Source: Phytophthora sp. 'mugwort' (taxonomy: Eukaryota; Oomycota; Peronosporomycetes; Peronosporales; Peronosporaceae). Taken from it: a stretch of 64,000 bases of DNA. The position numbers and the translations under genes were made by a program. Below, piece by piece: positions 62,582 through 64,000 of the stretch. Position 1 is the first letter of the stretch; each line of letters starts with the position of its first letter. The stretch spans positions 4,774,001-4,838,000 of the forward strand of contig JAUCEF010000018.1 in assembly GCA_033558025.1 (NCBI GenBank). The letters run 5' to 3'. Below the pieces are notes generated by a model that searched no databases, had not been told where the DNA came from, and saw nothing but the letters and a program-made list of their open reading frames with translations.

Positions 62582-64000
62582 TTATGAACGGCTGCGCAGT
62601 AGTTCGTTCATGAAGTCTGTTTGATTCTTTTTCAACGAGAACACCTCAGCGTGCAAAGCGGCCAGTTGCTGACGGTATTTTCACTGCTTTTGTGATGTGG
62701 CCGTTGGTCTGCTCCAGCAGCCGCGGTGCTATTAGGAGTGACGAGATGAAGCTCTGCTTCGTTGCCAACTACGTAGAAAATCCCTCGCCCCACAGGATTT
62801 GACGGCACGGCTCCCACCGACTGTCACATACGCCTCAACAATGCGGGTCTTGAGCTGCATAGACATAATGGACGGTGATTGGGCGGTATGTGGCTCTAGC
62901 GCCGCCCAGAGTAGAGCAAAGGCGAGCGTCTCAGCGATCTCGTTGCCAAGAACCTGCTGGATCTTCGGAGCAATGCTATTAATGAGAAATGCGCAGTCGA
63001 TGAGCCGAATGCCTTTCTTGAGGACGTAGCGGCATGGTCCTTCCGGACCAGCCAGCGTTGTTGCCGCCAGAGCATCAGGATACGGCTGTGTATTGTCGAT
63101 GTATGTGTCGACCATTGCTTTTCGAGTCCTCCATCGGCCTCTGCAGTTCACATCGTCTTTATAAAGACCACCGCGTCTGCCGTACGTTGCCGCCCATTCT
63201 CAGGCTGTGTTCCCATCTTACCGACCCTTAACTTGGCAAAAGCGGAGTTTTCGAACGCACTCCGCAAGCTTCGGCGCACAACTCGATCGTCATCGCCAGG
63301 GTTGCCAAACACGAACTCAGAATGCCCAGCGTTGGGAACAGACTCGAGATAAATAGCAAGGTTGAGAAGCGGACAAATCGTCGCGTCCCTGCTGCCCACC
63401 AATATCATCTCGGGGGAGTCCTTTTCCTCCATTATGTTCTTCGATCACCACATTTGGCAAACCAACGTGAAAGGATTCCGAATACTGGGAGTCAAATCGG
63501 CAAATCGAAACTTCATCATGGCGTCGATACGTGCTATTAGGTGCCATTGAAGCGTTAATACGCTGCTGATCATGTACTTCGTGGCACCACGCTCGGCCTT
63601 GACCAACATTAACAGGTTTAGGTACTCGTTGAACTCGATCGCACGGCGGGCTTGCGAATCGACGCCCTCACGGCGAACTTCACTCCGCATGACATCTTTG
63701 ATCACCTTGTTCACGGCGTCCGAGCGGGTGGGGTTGCCACGGGCGTTCACATCATCACACACGACATTTTTGCGCGGCATGAACGACGAAATTGCTTTCT
63801 TGTCGAACACGAGCGTCGATGACCTCGCCTTTGTCGGACGGGCGTCCGGCGCTGGTGCTTGATCGCCGTACGCACGAAAATTCAGCCAGCGCACGACATC
63901 GTGCAGCGTGATGAGGAGCAGCACCTCCACAGAGAACGTTTTGGTGGCGCTGTATTCGACGCCGTCCTTGAACGACATGAACCTGGTGAAGATTGCTGAA
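62582..64000 (-). pseudogene. Crypton-type tyrosine recombinase, broken, runs past the window end
   Basis: Leftward from the window edge, the frame encodes a helical core-binding part (SDAVNKVIKDVMRSEVRR), then the catalytic-domain start LTLQWHLIARID. A TGA at 63445-63447 interrupts it just before SKNIMEEKDSPEMIL, which is in the same frame. A frame shift near 63190 precedes GRWRTRKAMVDTYID, the DNA-binding end of the recombinase. The C-terminal tail runs with another shift to a stop at 62582-62584. The upstream frame is still open at base 64000, so the 5' end lies outside. With one stop and at least two shifts it should be inactive. Confidence 0.72.

Noticed and set aside
1..64000. CRISPR arrays, bacterial operons or horizontally acquired bacterial gene clusters
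   Set aside because: No direct-repeat and spacer pattern was seen; genes carry spliceosomal introns and eukaryotic architectures throughout.

Overview
The window looks like nuclear DNA of an oomycete, most likely Phytophthora or a close relative. The genes are eukaryotic and compact, with short introns of about 60 to 85 bp that have GT/AG ends and often a CTAAC-like branch site. Secreted GH30 glycosidases are duplicated in tandem, and PIF/Harbinger, pogo/Tigger, Copia and Crypton relics of kinds common in oomycetes are scattered through the second half. No database search was possible, so family names come from motifs read by eye and exon joins are inferred from splice signals plus frame.

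Positions 1 to about 31.8 kb are gene-dense. In order they hold a partial NRAMP metal transporter, ERCC1, a divergent pair of Ctr copper transporters with unusual cysteine-rich ectodomains, a four-LysM protein, a 1241-residue membrane protein with charged repeats, a MICAL-like FAD monooxygenase, a RING protein, a basic unknown protein, S-adenosylmethionine synthetase, a GSTCD-like methyltransferase, RMI1, two small membrane proteins, a probably myristoylated calcium/calmodulin-dependent-type kinase, a shugoshin-like protein, a protein carrying a transposase-type zinc ribbon, and a short ankyrin protein.

From 31.8 to 43.6 kb the window changes character. A 773-bp inverted-repeat element and a broken pogo transposase lie around a cluster of three GH30 genes. 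The first GH30 is full length except for one in-frame nonsense codon. The other two differ in their C-terminal tails: one is Ser/Thr-rich and one looks GPI-anchored. After them comes a stand-alone GPI-anchored paralogue of the copper-transporter ectodomain. From 43.6 to 64 kb most of the DNA is transposon-derived: two Harbinger elements with clean ends and target-site duplications, two further DDE transposase relics, Copia fragments and a broken Crypton recombinase. A fourth intact GH30 gene and a degraded fifth copy sit among them.

The most interesting possible system is a copper (or other soft metal) handling family. Three genes share a YHS-like Cys/Met ectodomain. In one it is fused to a Ctr channel plus a cytosolic HMA domain, in the second it is fused to a Ctr channel alone, and in the third it is a free surface protein with a Met-rich N-terminus. 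This suggests a surface-capture, membrane-passage and cytosolic-delivery relay; the relay is inference, while the architectures are read directly from sequence.
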